Shown: piece after piece, positions 10,801 through 18,822 of the stretch
Layout: every line of letters starts with the position of its first letter
How positions within the stretch are numbered: the stretch's first letter is position 1
Source: Andalucia godoyi
Lineage: Eukaryota > Discoba > Jakobea > Jakobida > Andaluciidae
Length of the DNA: 64,000 nucleotides
Direction of reading: 5' to 3'
Assembly: GCA_009859145.1 (NCBI GenBank)
Contig: VRVR01000001.1
Coordinates: 124,001-188,000 of the forward strand
Made by a program: the position numbers and the translations under genes
Notes under the pieces: model-generated
Seen by the model: only the letters and a program-made list of their open reading frames with translations
Database searches by the model: none
What the model was told of the DNA's origin: nothing

Positions 10801-11386
10801 TATCCTTGGACAGTACACCCCTGTCTTTAAACGCCAGCCCTTTCCGGATGACACACAGTTCGATCGATCGTTCTCTCTGACGTACGTTGCAAAGCCAGAA
10901 GACATTTTCGTTGATTACGATGTTCTAGGCCGCAAGGAGAATGTCAACAGGCTAAAGAGTATGGATATTATCATGCCGTCTAAGCCCTTCCGAGATAACT
11001 TTGTTCAGCTGCTGAGTTCTCTGCTCGAGCAAGTTCACGATGAATTGGAGGTCGTCTACTCGCGAGTCGCGTCGGTTACGTCTGAAAAGATCAAGGAAAA
11101 AGTGCTTTTGGTGAAGGAGGTGAAGCGAGTCACCCCCGAGTATGGCGAACCGCTTGCCATTGACAAGTTGCCCGATGTGAGCTTGTTGGATGAAAACGAA
11201 TTTTCGTTTTGTTCCCGAAACCATGTTTTCCCGTCGCAGTACCTTCGTCTCAAACAGCGCTTTGTCCGTCTTGCCTCGCGCGGCAGGCCTCCTCCCGAAA
11301 CTGAATTCGTTGCAATGGGGGTGCTCGATGGATTACGAACTGCGAAGGCATATGCATTCCTGTGTAATTTTTGTATGCCGAAATGA
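7874..11386 (+). CDS. large coiled-coil protein of unknown function
   Basis: A single-exon gene of 1170 residues. I do not recognise the family. The N-terminal 230 residues are Ser-rich. A polyglutamine/His run follows (about 277-297). A heptad-rich coiled coil spans roughly 310-480. A long acidic Asp/Glu/Ser-rich region (about 550-770) then contains a small tandem repeat of ERGAPT. The last 300 residues are compositionally normal, rich in aromatic and basic residues, and look like a folded domain (KQDDYNLSLKYPS, FKKRRSIPLVCIRKF). The stop lies only 45 bp from the convergent ZFAND gene. The upstream flank carries element copy 1, as the CFAP100 gene does, so a ciliary or cytoskeletal role is possible but unproven. 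Confidence 0.8.
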   Translation: MTDRNPPSSLSTLLDSLSMMDAVSSPGYSSSLSQLSRMVGSPLAMPRSTKPSTPLSSSSSPRVPSSMYKSSESEANGFSRHGYPGSSFPSDDVDKLLWSARLRPVDESSFSPSRGHRTASLICPEEGREEREEGSSFQADRHLAARQKNVYSYSLDSEDVSCQTETFSVSGKKPWILLDTMENVIAGISSKRTIQRRSVETNHSVSEVAEPILIVDNSNVVEPSLTPSSRKGSLASVGSAKQQSKKNDLTALKRTTSDKKLIVMIPTTEHSKEDACEQQQQQQHQQHPHLQHQVPVRVAVDSFARECEVHDEESFWVLKRNFERELYEARSYCSFLEGTLVTLGSSARSVISGIRDELRALRSMRMPTSDSFKDSLIGINDMIQSLVEQNAELRERLSLVNERDVVITEQLEQDVAYWTNQYDALQSNAESREKELQREIRSLEERIQLLESKEKMVAERARQAAEADILVLKLRADWRDMRQRFISDFRDVNSSLTGLDKAFSRNDCTVFDSVVRSCLKTEALSTLVRDAVSQTVNFNDRGGDADGSEEDLAIGDETLPEYEKLFAEVIPANAVSQLRDQWSVFRPVMADTLLVIDSLRPMRDVFATDEQAVTGMKTPDVGSDLESFEIRLKGQDSDDTASDASADDADEARFFDTEGYDESVSPKEPPDEFLQIDEQKAESHPKVEASGDQTIAPSPEADQLSDEKIVTDSAGSAAAQEDSPPALAPVPEPEVEQAPEEVDPEFLEFLGADADDLSYQMLVPREVAKSQAHPNAQTVSASPSTPERGAPTSERGAPTPVPDENTRSNTPIAIALENTDHDGSGFGESVGSDAVSPLSARNRADSMFSQESTTGSSFAMTPSAAAASSKRGLVRHTSYALSAVSAKFRAILRFQQQLEAGIVAEKHCRNAEPHKINMMLVKQDDYNLSLKYPSSKKVTEVIHAMFCIQWDSLGVDGFPMKFKKRRSIPLVCIRKFILGQYTPVFKRQPFPDDTQFDRSFSLTYVAKPEDIFVDYDVLGRKENVNRLKSMDIIMPSKPFRDNFVQLLSSLLEQVHDELEVVYSRVASVTSEKIKEKVLLVKEVKRVTPEYGEPLAIDKLPDVSLLDENEFSFCSRNHVFPSQYLRLKQRFVRLASRGRPPPETEFVAMGVLDGLRTAKAYAFLCNFCMPK

Positions 11387-11431
11387 ACAAAGTCAAACAG
11401 GAGAAAGAAGGGTGGGGAACGAACGCCGTGT

Positions 11432-12421
11432 TTACATGATGGAACATTTCTTCTCTTTGGTGAGATGTTCACATCGTTCTATCATCTCGGGACCAACTTT
11501 TTCTCCCCACTCTCCTCTCCTCTCCAATAAAATAACATCTCCTCCATCAATCGCTGCCGACTGGAAAAGATCCTGAATGGTCAAACTCGGAGTGAGCAAC
11601 GTCCCCCTGTTGTCAACTTGGACACGAGACTTCTTGGGAAAGACACTGCAGATACGATACAGAACCATCTTGTCTTCCTCCGCAGTCTTGAACTCGTTGT
11701 TTCTGTTTGCAATCTTGAATTCCGTGCACAATACATCCAACGACCGTCCGATTGAATACTTGCTCTGCATCGAGTACCGAACGGGAGGAAGATTGCTGTT
11801 TCGAGGGAACACAACCACCACTGGGATGGTCGGCGCACCAGAAGGTACCATGAATTGAATCGGAGCCAAAGCAGCTTGCTTCATTGTCAGATTATACCCC
11901 TCGAAATGGTTTTGTTTCTTTGCAGCAGTACTGGAGCTGGATGACGATGACGATGACGATGACGATGATGAGGAAGAAGAGCTGCCGGAAGCCGGCTTCG
12001 CAGTTTCTGCAACGTGCCCCGGTCTACATGGATGATCCAATTCGGATCTGTGTAAAACGCACACCTTCTTCCTGCACAATTTGCACACAATGACTGGAGT
12101 GTGAGGCGACGGCTTGCAGCCTTCAACGCAGCAAACGGCCCCAGAAACCACATCCTTCTTCGAGCATCCTTTTTCTATGTGAGTGTTTATGACGACATTC
12201 GGATTTTCACCTGGTTTGAGAGCAACCACGGCACCACAAAGCGGGCAAGTGGGGGCAATTCGGTCCTGCTGCGAAAACGCCCAGCACTTGTGATCCGCCG
12301 GCATTCCATGGTCCTTGCAGAATGAAAAGTGGCAGTAATCACATCGAACTGGTAAGAAATCCTTCTGTCCACACGAATTGTAAGCACAATGCTTTCCAAT
12401 GTTTTCAAGCTCCATGCTCAT
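11432..12421 (-). CDS. AN1 zinc-finger/ubiquitin-like protein (ZFAND1/ZFAND2 type) with CaaX end
   Basis: A single exon of 329 residues. The start at 12421 (MSMELENIGKHC) matches the position where ZFAND1 and ZFAND2 proteins begin. Two AN1 zinc fingers are visible (about 13-50 and 100-140). Between them is CPLCG...KPGENPNVVINTHIEKGC, the signature inter-finger segment of ZFAND2/AIRAP. The C-terminal 130 residues carry a ZFAND1/Cuz1-like ubiquitin-fold region (KYSIGRSLDVLC). These proteins link p97/Cdc48 and the proteasome under arsenite or proteotoxic stress. The protein ends KKCSIM, a good farnesylation CaaX box (X = Met); human ZFAND2B is known to be prenylated. A polyserine linker precedes the C-terminal domain. 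The mix of ZFAND1 and ZFAND2 traits may be ancestral or chimeric. Confidence 0.85.
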   Translation of the reverse strand: MSMELENIGKHCAYNSCGQKDFLPVRCDYCHFSFCKDHGMPADHKCWAFSQQDRIAPTCPLCGAVVALKPGENPNVVINTHIEKGCSKKDVVSGAVCCVEGCKPSPHTPVIVCKLCRKKVCVLHRSELDHPCRPGHVAETAKPASGSSSSSSSSSSSSSSSSSSTAAKKQNHFEGYNLTMKQAALAPIQFMVPSGAPTIPVVVVFPRNSNLPPVRYSMQSKYSIGRSLDVLCTEFKIANRNNEFKTAEEDKMVLYRICSVFPKKSRVQVDNRGTLLTPSLTIQDLFQSAAIDGGDVILLERRGEWGEKVGPEMIERCEHLTKEKKCSIM

Positions 12422-12586
12422 CCTGCTGTGCTTTGCGCTTCGATCCCACGAAAACCCCCTCCTTCTTTGCAACAGAAAATCCCTCCCCAAAATCCGGATT
12501 TCTCTATCGTTCTACGTCCACTGTGCAGCGTGCAGTGTGCAGGTAGAAAACGCGAATCAAGTTGTGTTTAGTTTTCCCCTCTTCAG

Positions 12587-12627
<41 letters not shown>

Positions 12628-13244
12628 GTGTGTGACCCCGTCAACTTTTCCGAGATCTCAAAAAAATGAAAAATATAAAAAAACGATGATGCATGGATGA
12701 CACTTCAAGTAGAATCCTCACACGAAATTTGACACCTGCGATACCACTGCATCAATGCTAATAAGATCTAATTGGTGCTATTGCAGTGTTGGGTGACAAC
12801 GGATCCTGCGAAAATCACTCGTCTATGGGGAGGGGGCAGGCCCCAGCACACAAAAGTGCATGCATCACCATAGCTCGCGCATTATAGCTCGGGAAGCTGG
12901 GCGCTATTTGTGGAGTCGTTGGTGAGAAAGCACGGACACGCTGCAACTGCTCAACAAAATCCGAATTGTGGACGACGACGACGGTCCCACAAATCAAAAC
13001 GAAAATAAGAACAAAAGTAATACGCAAAATCATCAAAGAGACAAGGGTTTTGCTTTTATTTAGTTCTAACCAGATGGAAAAAAAACCCTTCGTTAGGGTT
13101 TCAAGAAATAGAACGCAATAAGAACAGTTCAAAAGGTTTTTGTGCGAACGGAATCCGAGAATAAGCACTTTGTGAGAAAAGGCCGGGTGTCTTTTCGCTG
13201 TCGTCGTTGTCGTGGTTGTCGTTGTTTTGTTGTCGTCGTGGTCA
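12422..13244. promoter_or_regulatory. divergent intergenic region with (CT)n tract
   Basis: An 823-bp gap between two divergent genes. It has a CT microsatellite at about 12590-12622 near the ZFAND start and a GTC/GTT-rich stretch immediately before the ATG at 13245. No ORF or RNA gene in it is supported. Confidence 0.5.
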
Positions 13245-15431
13245 ATGAATGGGATTGAAGCGGCGTTTGAAAGCATCAAATCTCTGCAAAAGATTGTTCC
13301 CTTTGGAAATCATCCTTTAATCGAATCGAAATGCACGGAACTGCTTCAGCAGCATCCGATCCTCCGGAGCGTGCATTTGCGTCATCATGTCGTCGTCGAT
13401 CATCATCATCAGCAGCAACAGCCTCATAATGATGACGATGATGATGATAGTAGTTGTATGCATCGACGCACTCTGAATAGATATATTCAGTGGATATGCC
13501 TTTCTATCCTCGCGAGAATCAATTCTGAAAAGGGAAATCACGAAGAAGCATTGAAGCTGCTGGGCCAGGCAGAAAAATGCTCCATATGCGCAATGGATAC
13601 TGCGCAGACACAGGGCCAGGCATTGTGTGTTTCGATGCTGCTGACGAAAACGATTGCAAAAGCCAAGGAAATCTGGGTGACCGCTGCGGATAGCCATCGA
13701 TCTTTAGTTCTCCTGAACTGCTTTCTTCGAACATTGCTTGTCTTGAATGATGCGGATCCGTTGGAAACGATCGCGGACTCTCTCCAGATTGGAATGTCGG
13801 TTTCGCAAATTGTGGAATTTGCTTCTCATTTCGGTCCATTTGAATCTTCGGATGATGTTTACGAGGCCAAATCATTGGTTGTTTTGCTCTTTCTGGCTCT
13901 TCTAAAGTACTCGTACCTGAACCGGCCGTCATTTTCCGATCGCGAAACCGAAGCAAAGCGCATCAAACTCGAATCGTTGGTGCCTGCGCTCTTGGAATCA
14001 TCGAGGTGGGCCATCGACCTGAATTCACCCGCAGAGCCTAGGTTTCTCAAGTTTGCAAACTGGTTCAAACTCTTGGCACTATGTGCGTCTGCCTCGACAC
14101 CCTCGACACCCTCGACAACCCTCAGTAATGATCTCAGCAGTACTAACACTGGTAATGCAGGTCTTTTTGGCGAGCCCGCCGAGGGGGACATGTGGAGACA
14201 TTTGCATCTCTTGTATTTGATTATGCAAAAGAATGCACAAGCGGCCCTGGCAACTGCGGATCTCTCCGACAGACATCAGCTGCTGGCTGTCGCTGCTCTG
14301 TCGGTGAATCTGGGACGCTCCATGTTCCCTAGTAAGCAGGTAGCATTTTCCAAGTCCTATCCGTTGATGAGGAAAGTAGCCCAGTTTTGCTCGCAGCAAG
14401 ACAGCAACGGGCCGTTCGAACAAATTGGAAGCTACAACAACGCAGTGTTTCACCTGTATCACCACATCGACCCGTTGATGCAGCAGAAGGGGTTGGAACT
14501 GCTGCACTTGACGGCAAGCTGCGCTCGGCTTTCTAAAGACCCGACCTGCATCCAGCTTCATGTTCCTGGTTCGTTTCCGGCTGACGATGACCTTGACGAC
14601 GCCTGGATCGACTTGGTGTCTGCCCGCATCCTTTATCAGCAAAGTGAATGGGCAGCGTGTGCACAGCGATATGATTCCTTCTTTACGCAGTTGCGGTGTG
14701 TACCCGCCAGGCGGTCTCGACCTCCATTGGACATCGTTCCGCATCTGCTTGTGTATGCCGACACGCTATTGCGCCTGCAGAGGTACTCGCTGGCGGAGTC
14801 GATTGCGGAGTCTCTGGTGCAGCGGAACAAGAACGATGCAAACGCCAGAATATTGAAGGTGGATGCGGTGGTCGGCCAAAGGAGAATGTCGGATGCGTAT
14901 CAATCATGCGCACAATTGTGGAGCGCCGTGACGCACCAGTCTCGTTTGCAAGCCCATCCTTCGTGGAAAGCATTTCGGCAAGCACTCATCACTCGCATGG
15001 CAATTTTTCAAAATTGCCAGCGATCCCGCACGCAATCCGATCTTCCAGATTTTCTGGAAATGGTGGTCAGCGACAAGTCGCATTCAATCTCCGCGTCCTA
15101 CAACGTGTCTCTGTTGCTGCTTGCCCGTGGAGATCCCGGAGCAGCCGTTTCCAGTTTTGTGTTTCAGAACTCAAATCTGCACAAGGACTCTCGAACATCT
15201 GAAATAGAGCGCAGGAGGCGCACACTTCGCGAGACTCTTCGTTTGCCGCTCCCAAGCGTGAATCCACTTGACGACCGTCCCCCAACAGTCATCGAAGATG
15301 CGCTCGAGATGCACTTGTTAGATTTATGGATGGAAAAGGGACCGCAGATCTTCGTGTCCAAGGCGCAAACTGTGCAGGACATGCTTTGTGGATTGGAGCA
15401 GGATTTGGATCTCGAAGACTTACTCAGTTAA
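13245..15431 (+). CDS. helical-repeat (TPR-like) protein of unknown function
   Basis: A single exon of 728 residues. The frame opens upstream at 13212 but only with GTG codons in a GTC/GTT tract, so the first ATG is used. After about 40 residues there is a His/Gln/Asp low-complexity insert (about 45-70). The rest is almost entirely alpha-helical, with TPR-like Ala/Leu spacing, for example GNHEEALKLLGQAE near 104 and DTLLRLQRYSLAES near 505. It ends in an acidic DLDLEDLL tail. It resembles helical scaffold subunits of large complexes, but I cannot name a family. The stop is 58 bp from the stop of the convergent ABC gene. Confidence 0.75.
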   Translation: MNGIEAAFESIKSLQKIVPFGNHPLIESKCTELLQQHPILRSVHLRHHVVVDHHHQQQQPHNDDDDDDSSCMHRRTLNRYIQWICLSILARINSEKGNHEEALKLLGQAEKCSICAMDTAQTQGQALCVSMLLTKTIAKAKEIWVTAADSHRSLVLLNCFLRTLLVLNDADPLETIADSLQIGMSVSQIVEFASHFGPFESSDDVYEAKSLVVLLFLALLKYSYLNRPSFSDRETEAKRIKLESLVPALLESSRWAIDLNSPAEPRFLKFANWFKLLALCASASTPSTPSTTLSNDLSSTNTGNAGLFGEPAEGDMWRHLHLLYLIMQKNAQAALATADLSDRHQLLAVAALSVNLGRSMFPSKQVAFSKSYPLMRKVAQFCSQQDSNGPFEQIGSYNNAVFHLYHHIDPLMQQKGLELLHLTASCARLSKDPTCIQLHVPGSFPADDDLDDAWIDLVSARILYQQSEWAACAQRYDSFFTQLRCVPARRSRPPLDIVPHLLVYADTLLRLQRYSLAESIAESLVQRNKNDANARILKVDAVVGQRRMSDAYQSCAQLWSAVTHQSRLQAHPSWKAFRQALITRMAIFQNCQRSRTQSDLPDFLEMVVSDKSHSISASYNVSLLLLARGDPGAAVSSFVFQNSNLHKDSRTSEIERRRRTLRETLRLPLPSVNPLDDRPPTVIEDALEMHLLDLWMEKGPQIFVSKAQTVQDMLCGLEQDLDLEDLLS

Positions 15432-15489
15432 AAAGCGAAAAGATGGTAGTGCTGCAAGGCATGTCTTCCCCCTCTTCCGTATTCCGATT

Positions 15490-17655
15490 TTACCTCTTTT
15501 TGTTTGCATTATTCTTCTTCTTGGAACTATGCTTCCGAGCCGAAGGATCAATTTCGTTCATACTCTTCGCTTCGGAAGGATTGAGGAGTGCTGAACTTTC
15601 GTCTCCATCGTCTTCGTTCTCGTCACCCTCGTCCAGCAATGCAAATGACGCAGAAGATTCCTGAGGTGCGACGGGCATCAGCAGACTCGAACTGGATACG
15701 TCGTCCAGATAGAGAGCGTCCGAGGTGACAGGAGCACTTGCAGAAGAGGCGGAGAGGATGGACGACAAGGGAACAACCTCGTGCGGGATATCCGCAGTTT
15801 CTGTGGTACTTCTCAACTCTTCTGCTTCTTCAACTTTCACTTTATGCAGAATCGTTTCTGCATCTCTGGCTTCCTTCTGGCGTTGCCACATCTTATAGTA
15901 TTCGCCCTTCAGCTCCAAAAGAGCAGCGTGATTTCCGCGTTCCGCAATTTGTCCATTCTTCAAAACCATGATCTCGTCAGCATCCACTATGGTGGACAAC
16001 CGATGGGCAATGACCAGCGTCGTCCGATTACGGGACAGTGCGAACAGTGCAGCCTGGATTTCCCTCTCTGTCTGGGTGTCCAACGCACTTGTGGCTTCAT
16101 CAAACAAGAACACCGGAGCACGCTTGAGAATCGCACGCGCAATGGCCACTCGCTGCAGCTCGCCCCCAGACAATCGCAATCCACGTTCTCCAACTTTTGT
16201 TTCGTACTTATCCGGGAGACCCTCGATGAATGGTTCGAGTTGTGCCAAGCGAGCGGCTTCACGAACCTCCTCGGACGTGGCGTCAGGTCGCCCATACCGA
16301 ATGTTGTATTCCATTGATTCGTTGAATAAGACCGGGTTTTGCGTCACCGGAGCGAGCACTTTCCGCAGCGATGCTTGGGTGACTCGCGCAGCGTCCTGCC
16401 CGTCAATCAGGATTTGTCCAGACCACAAATCGTAAAAACGGAACAGCAGCTTGGCAATTGTTGACTTTCCAGACCCAGACGGACCCACAATCGCCAGCGT
16501 CTTTGCTGGAGGGATGGTGAAGGAAATGTCCTTGATTGTTGGACCCCTGCTGCGATCATATCCAAACCGCACATTGCGAAATTCAATCTGCGGCGCCGCC
16601 GACCTGGGAACCAGAGGTGGGGCATCAGGCACATCCTTCACGGTAACCGGTTCGTCAAGCAAATCCATCAATCGCTCAAGATCGATCGCACCATTTTTCA
16701 GCATACGATACTGGGAACCCAGCCACGACAGCGGAATAGACAGTTGCATCAAATACGTGAGAAGCAGCACAAAGTCTCCCACTGTCATGTCTGAATGGAC
16801 AACTTGTTTCGCAGCGATCAGCATAACCCCCAGCATTCCCAAGTTGATCAGAAATGCTTGTCCGACGTTCAGCGCCGCCGAAGACTTTGCCGTAACAATC
16901 GCTGCCTCATTGTAATCCGCCATCGCCTCTTTGTACCGGTTGATTTCCATTCGCTCATTCCCAAATGATTTAACAACTTCAAAATTGATCAAAGAGTCGA
17001 CAGCGCGGTCATTCGCCAACGAATCCTTGTCGTTCATATGTCGTCGAAACTTTGTTCGCCATTCCGTGCACATTACTGTGAACCCAATGTACAGAGAAAG
17101 CGCCAAAAGAATTGTGAACGCAATGTCCACAGTGTAGATCGACGAAACAAGTACCACAACCAACAAGATTTCAATCATCGTTGGCAAAAATGAAAATGTT
17201 GCAAACGAAACAAGGTATTCCACAGCACGAGATCCTCGGTCGATGGCCCGCAGGACCGACCCCGTCTTGCGTTTAATGTGGTACTCGGTCGGTAGGAAGT
17301 GCAAATGCGAAAGTGCGCGAACAGAAATGTCAAATACTGCAGTTTGCGACAGTTTCGAAAACACAACATCTCGAATGTCTGACAAGAAGGACGAAACGAA
17401 TCTTCCTCCAATGTACAGAAAGATCCATTTAGTCGGCATGCTTGGACTATCATCGGCAAGAGAATCAATGACCGCCTTGTACGCAAAAGGAGTAAGCAGA
17501 TCCAGAGACTTTTCAATAATCAGGAGGATTACAGAAACAACGAGGCGCACTCGAAGCGGAAAGTTGTCTTTGGGCCAGAAAAACGGAATAAGACTCCGCA
17601 AGTAATGTCCATGCGCATGCTTTGCTTGAAAAGATTCCCGCGATTCAGGATCCAT
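15490..17655 (-). CDS. half-size ABC transporter, ABCB6/HMT1/Atm1-like
   Basis: A single exon of 721 residues from the first ATG (17655). The six-helix membrane domain occupies about 20-330. It includes KTGSVLRAIDRGSRAVEYL, a segment typical of the ABCB6/ABCB7/HMT1 group, and FEVVKSFGNE in the second cytoplasmic loop. The nucleotide-binding domain (about 345-590) has Walker A GPSGSGKST (~389), signature LSGGE (~493), Walker B VFLFDE (~514) and the H-loop AHRLS (~547). All catalytic residues are present. Family members work as homodimers in mitochondrial, vacuolar or lysosomal membranes, exporting glutathione-, phytochelatin- or porphyrin-linked cargo. The C-terminal 100 residues are acidic/Ser-rich and end in a lysine-rich tail. 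The site just before the ATG (TTTTCAG) could be a 5'-UTR splice acceptor. Confidence 0.9.
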   Translation of the reverse strand: MDPESRESFQAKHAHGHYLRSLIPFFWPKDNFPLRVRLVVSVILLIIEKSLDLLTPFAYKAVIDSLADDSPSMPTKWIFLYIGGRFVSSFLSDIRDVVFSKLSQTAVFDISVRALSHLHFLPTEYHIKRKTGSVLRAIDRGSRAVEYLVSFATFSFLPTMIEILLVVVLVSSIYTVDIAFTILLALSLYIGFTVMCTEWRTKFRRHMNDKDSLANDRAVDSLINFEVVKSFGNERMEINRYKEAMADYNEAAIVTAKSSAALNVGQAFLINLGMLGVMLIAAKQVVHSDMTVGDFVLLLTYLMQLSIPLSWLGSQYRMLKNGAIDLERLMDLLDEPVTVKDVPDAPPLVPRSAAPQIEFRNVRFGYDRSRGPTIKDISFTIPPAKTLAIVGPSGSGKSTIAKLLFRFYDLWSGQILIDGQDAARVTQASLRKVLAPVTQNPVLFNESMEYNIRYGRPDATSEEVREAARLAQLEPFIEGLPDKYETKVGERGLRLSGGELQRVAIARAILKRAPVFLFDEATSALDTQTEREIQAALFALSRNRTTLVIAHRLSTIVDADEIMVLKNGQIAERGNHAALLELKGEYYKMWQRQKEARDAETILHKVKVEEAEELRSTTETADIPHEVVPLSSILSASSASAPVTSDALYLDDVSSSSLLMPVAPQESSASFALLDEGDENEDDGDESSALLNPSEAKSMNEIDPSARKHSSKKKNNANKKR

Positions 17656-18822
17656 TCTGAAAACTTTAATGATATCAAAAGACAAACAACGACAACAACA
17701 ACAACAACAACAACAACAAAAAGAAAAAGAAAAAGGAAGAGCGGAACCGCAGACGGCACGTTTTTGGCAACGCGGACTTTATCGGGAATATTGTCGGACT
17801 CACTCGTCGGAGAGCTGAACTGGAAGAGTGGCCAGCAGAATTTTTTTGCTGCACCTGCTGTAGAACTACTGCAGGTTCTGTTGTGAAAACTCAAGCTTGC
17901 TGGTTTGGGCCAACATAGCACACTGCGTATGCATGGCCATCGCTAGTCATGCCGTAATCAAATGTTGCAACCCGGGCCATGTCGCCATGGACTGGACGGG
18001 GGTAGGCTCCAACGCGCCTTGCCGGGGTTCTCAAGATAGATGTTGTTGCGCGCACCCAATCCCCAATCGCGATCAATCCAGCACGCACATTGTGGACATG
18101 CAAGCACCCTCCAATGCGGCGTTCCTTCCCTTCTGCCGGCTCCCCCCGCACCATACGAGACGTGCCGAATTTCGGAAGAACGATGGTGTCTTACTCCTCA
18201 CACAGCCATTTTGCAAGCCTGCGGATCTGCTGACGTATCCGCAATCACGCGCCGCTTGTCGAGTGGGACTTGGTTCTCGTCCTGCACGACGCGAGGCTGT
18301 GGAGTGGACACGCCCCTGTGGTGGCCCAGCGTCAGAGAGATTGCGGCGGAAATGTGATTCGTCTTGCGTAGCTTGGCAGGTGGTCACTTACATTGGCATC
18401 GCGTGGTAAAAACAAAAAAACACCCACAAAACAAAGGAGGTTGCTGCTTTTAAATAGTGTCTCAGAAAATTAGTGTCTGAACAATTGGAGGCACTCCACG
18501 CAAACAGCCTCGAATCCTGGGTTGTTGCCAAGCGAACAAATCTGGATTCTTTTGTTTTTTACATACGTTCATGCGTGTTGCTTGTTGTCGTCTTTTGTGA
18601 GAAACAGCATGCTTTCCATTTTGTCTGGTTCTCCTTTCTTTTTTCTTTTTTCTTTCTTCTTTATTGTTGTTGTGCTTCCTTTTGCAGGTTTCTTCTCTTC
18701 GGATCCTTGCTGGTGATGATTTTGGCTTTGATGATTCTATTGGATTGACTCGAGAGGAAAACAGGAAAGATATCCAGAAAAACAGAGGTACGACAAACCA
18801 AAAACACACTGCTCTCCCGAGA
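17656..18822. other. long intergenic region with (CAA)n tract and a diverged repeat copy
   Basis: Upstream flank of both the ABC gene (minus) and the VWA gene (plus). A CAA repeat lies at about 17692-17720. The diverged third copy of the 450-bp repeat lies at about 17906-18050. A TATA-like TATTTAAAAG on the minus strand lies near 18450-18460. Confidence 0.5.
17891..18154 (-). CDS. small ORF homologous to the 450-bp inverted repeats
   Basis: An 87-codon frame on the minus strand. It carries the segment TTSILRTPARRVGAYPRP, whose nucleotides align with the two near-identical repeats at 22776-23225 and 35348-35799 (shared blocks ACATCTATCTT(A/G)AGA, TTGG.GCCTACCCCC, GGGTTGC.ACAT and AGCGATG). 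In those copies the same frame is broken by single-base indels and stops, while here it is open to a TGA at 17891. A TATA-like sequence lies about 300 nt upstream. It could be the intact parent of decayed copies or a chance frame across a structured RNA. No function is recognised. Confidence 0.3.
   Translation of the reverse strand: MVRGEPAEGKERRIGGCLHVHNVRAGLIAIGDWVRATTSILRTPARRVGAYPRPVHGDMARVATFDYGMTSDGHAYAVCYVGPNQQA

Noticed and set aside
15738-16435. Plus-strand frames antisense to the ABC transporter
   Set aside because: Shadow frames of a strongly conserved coding strand.
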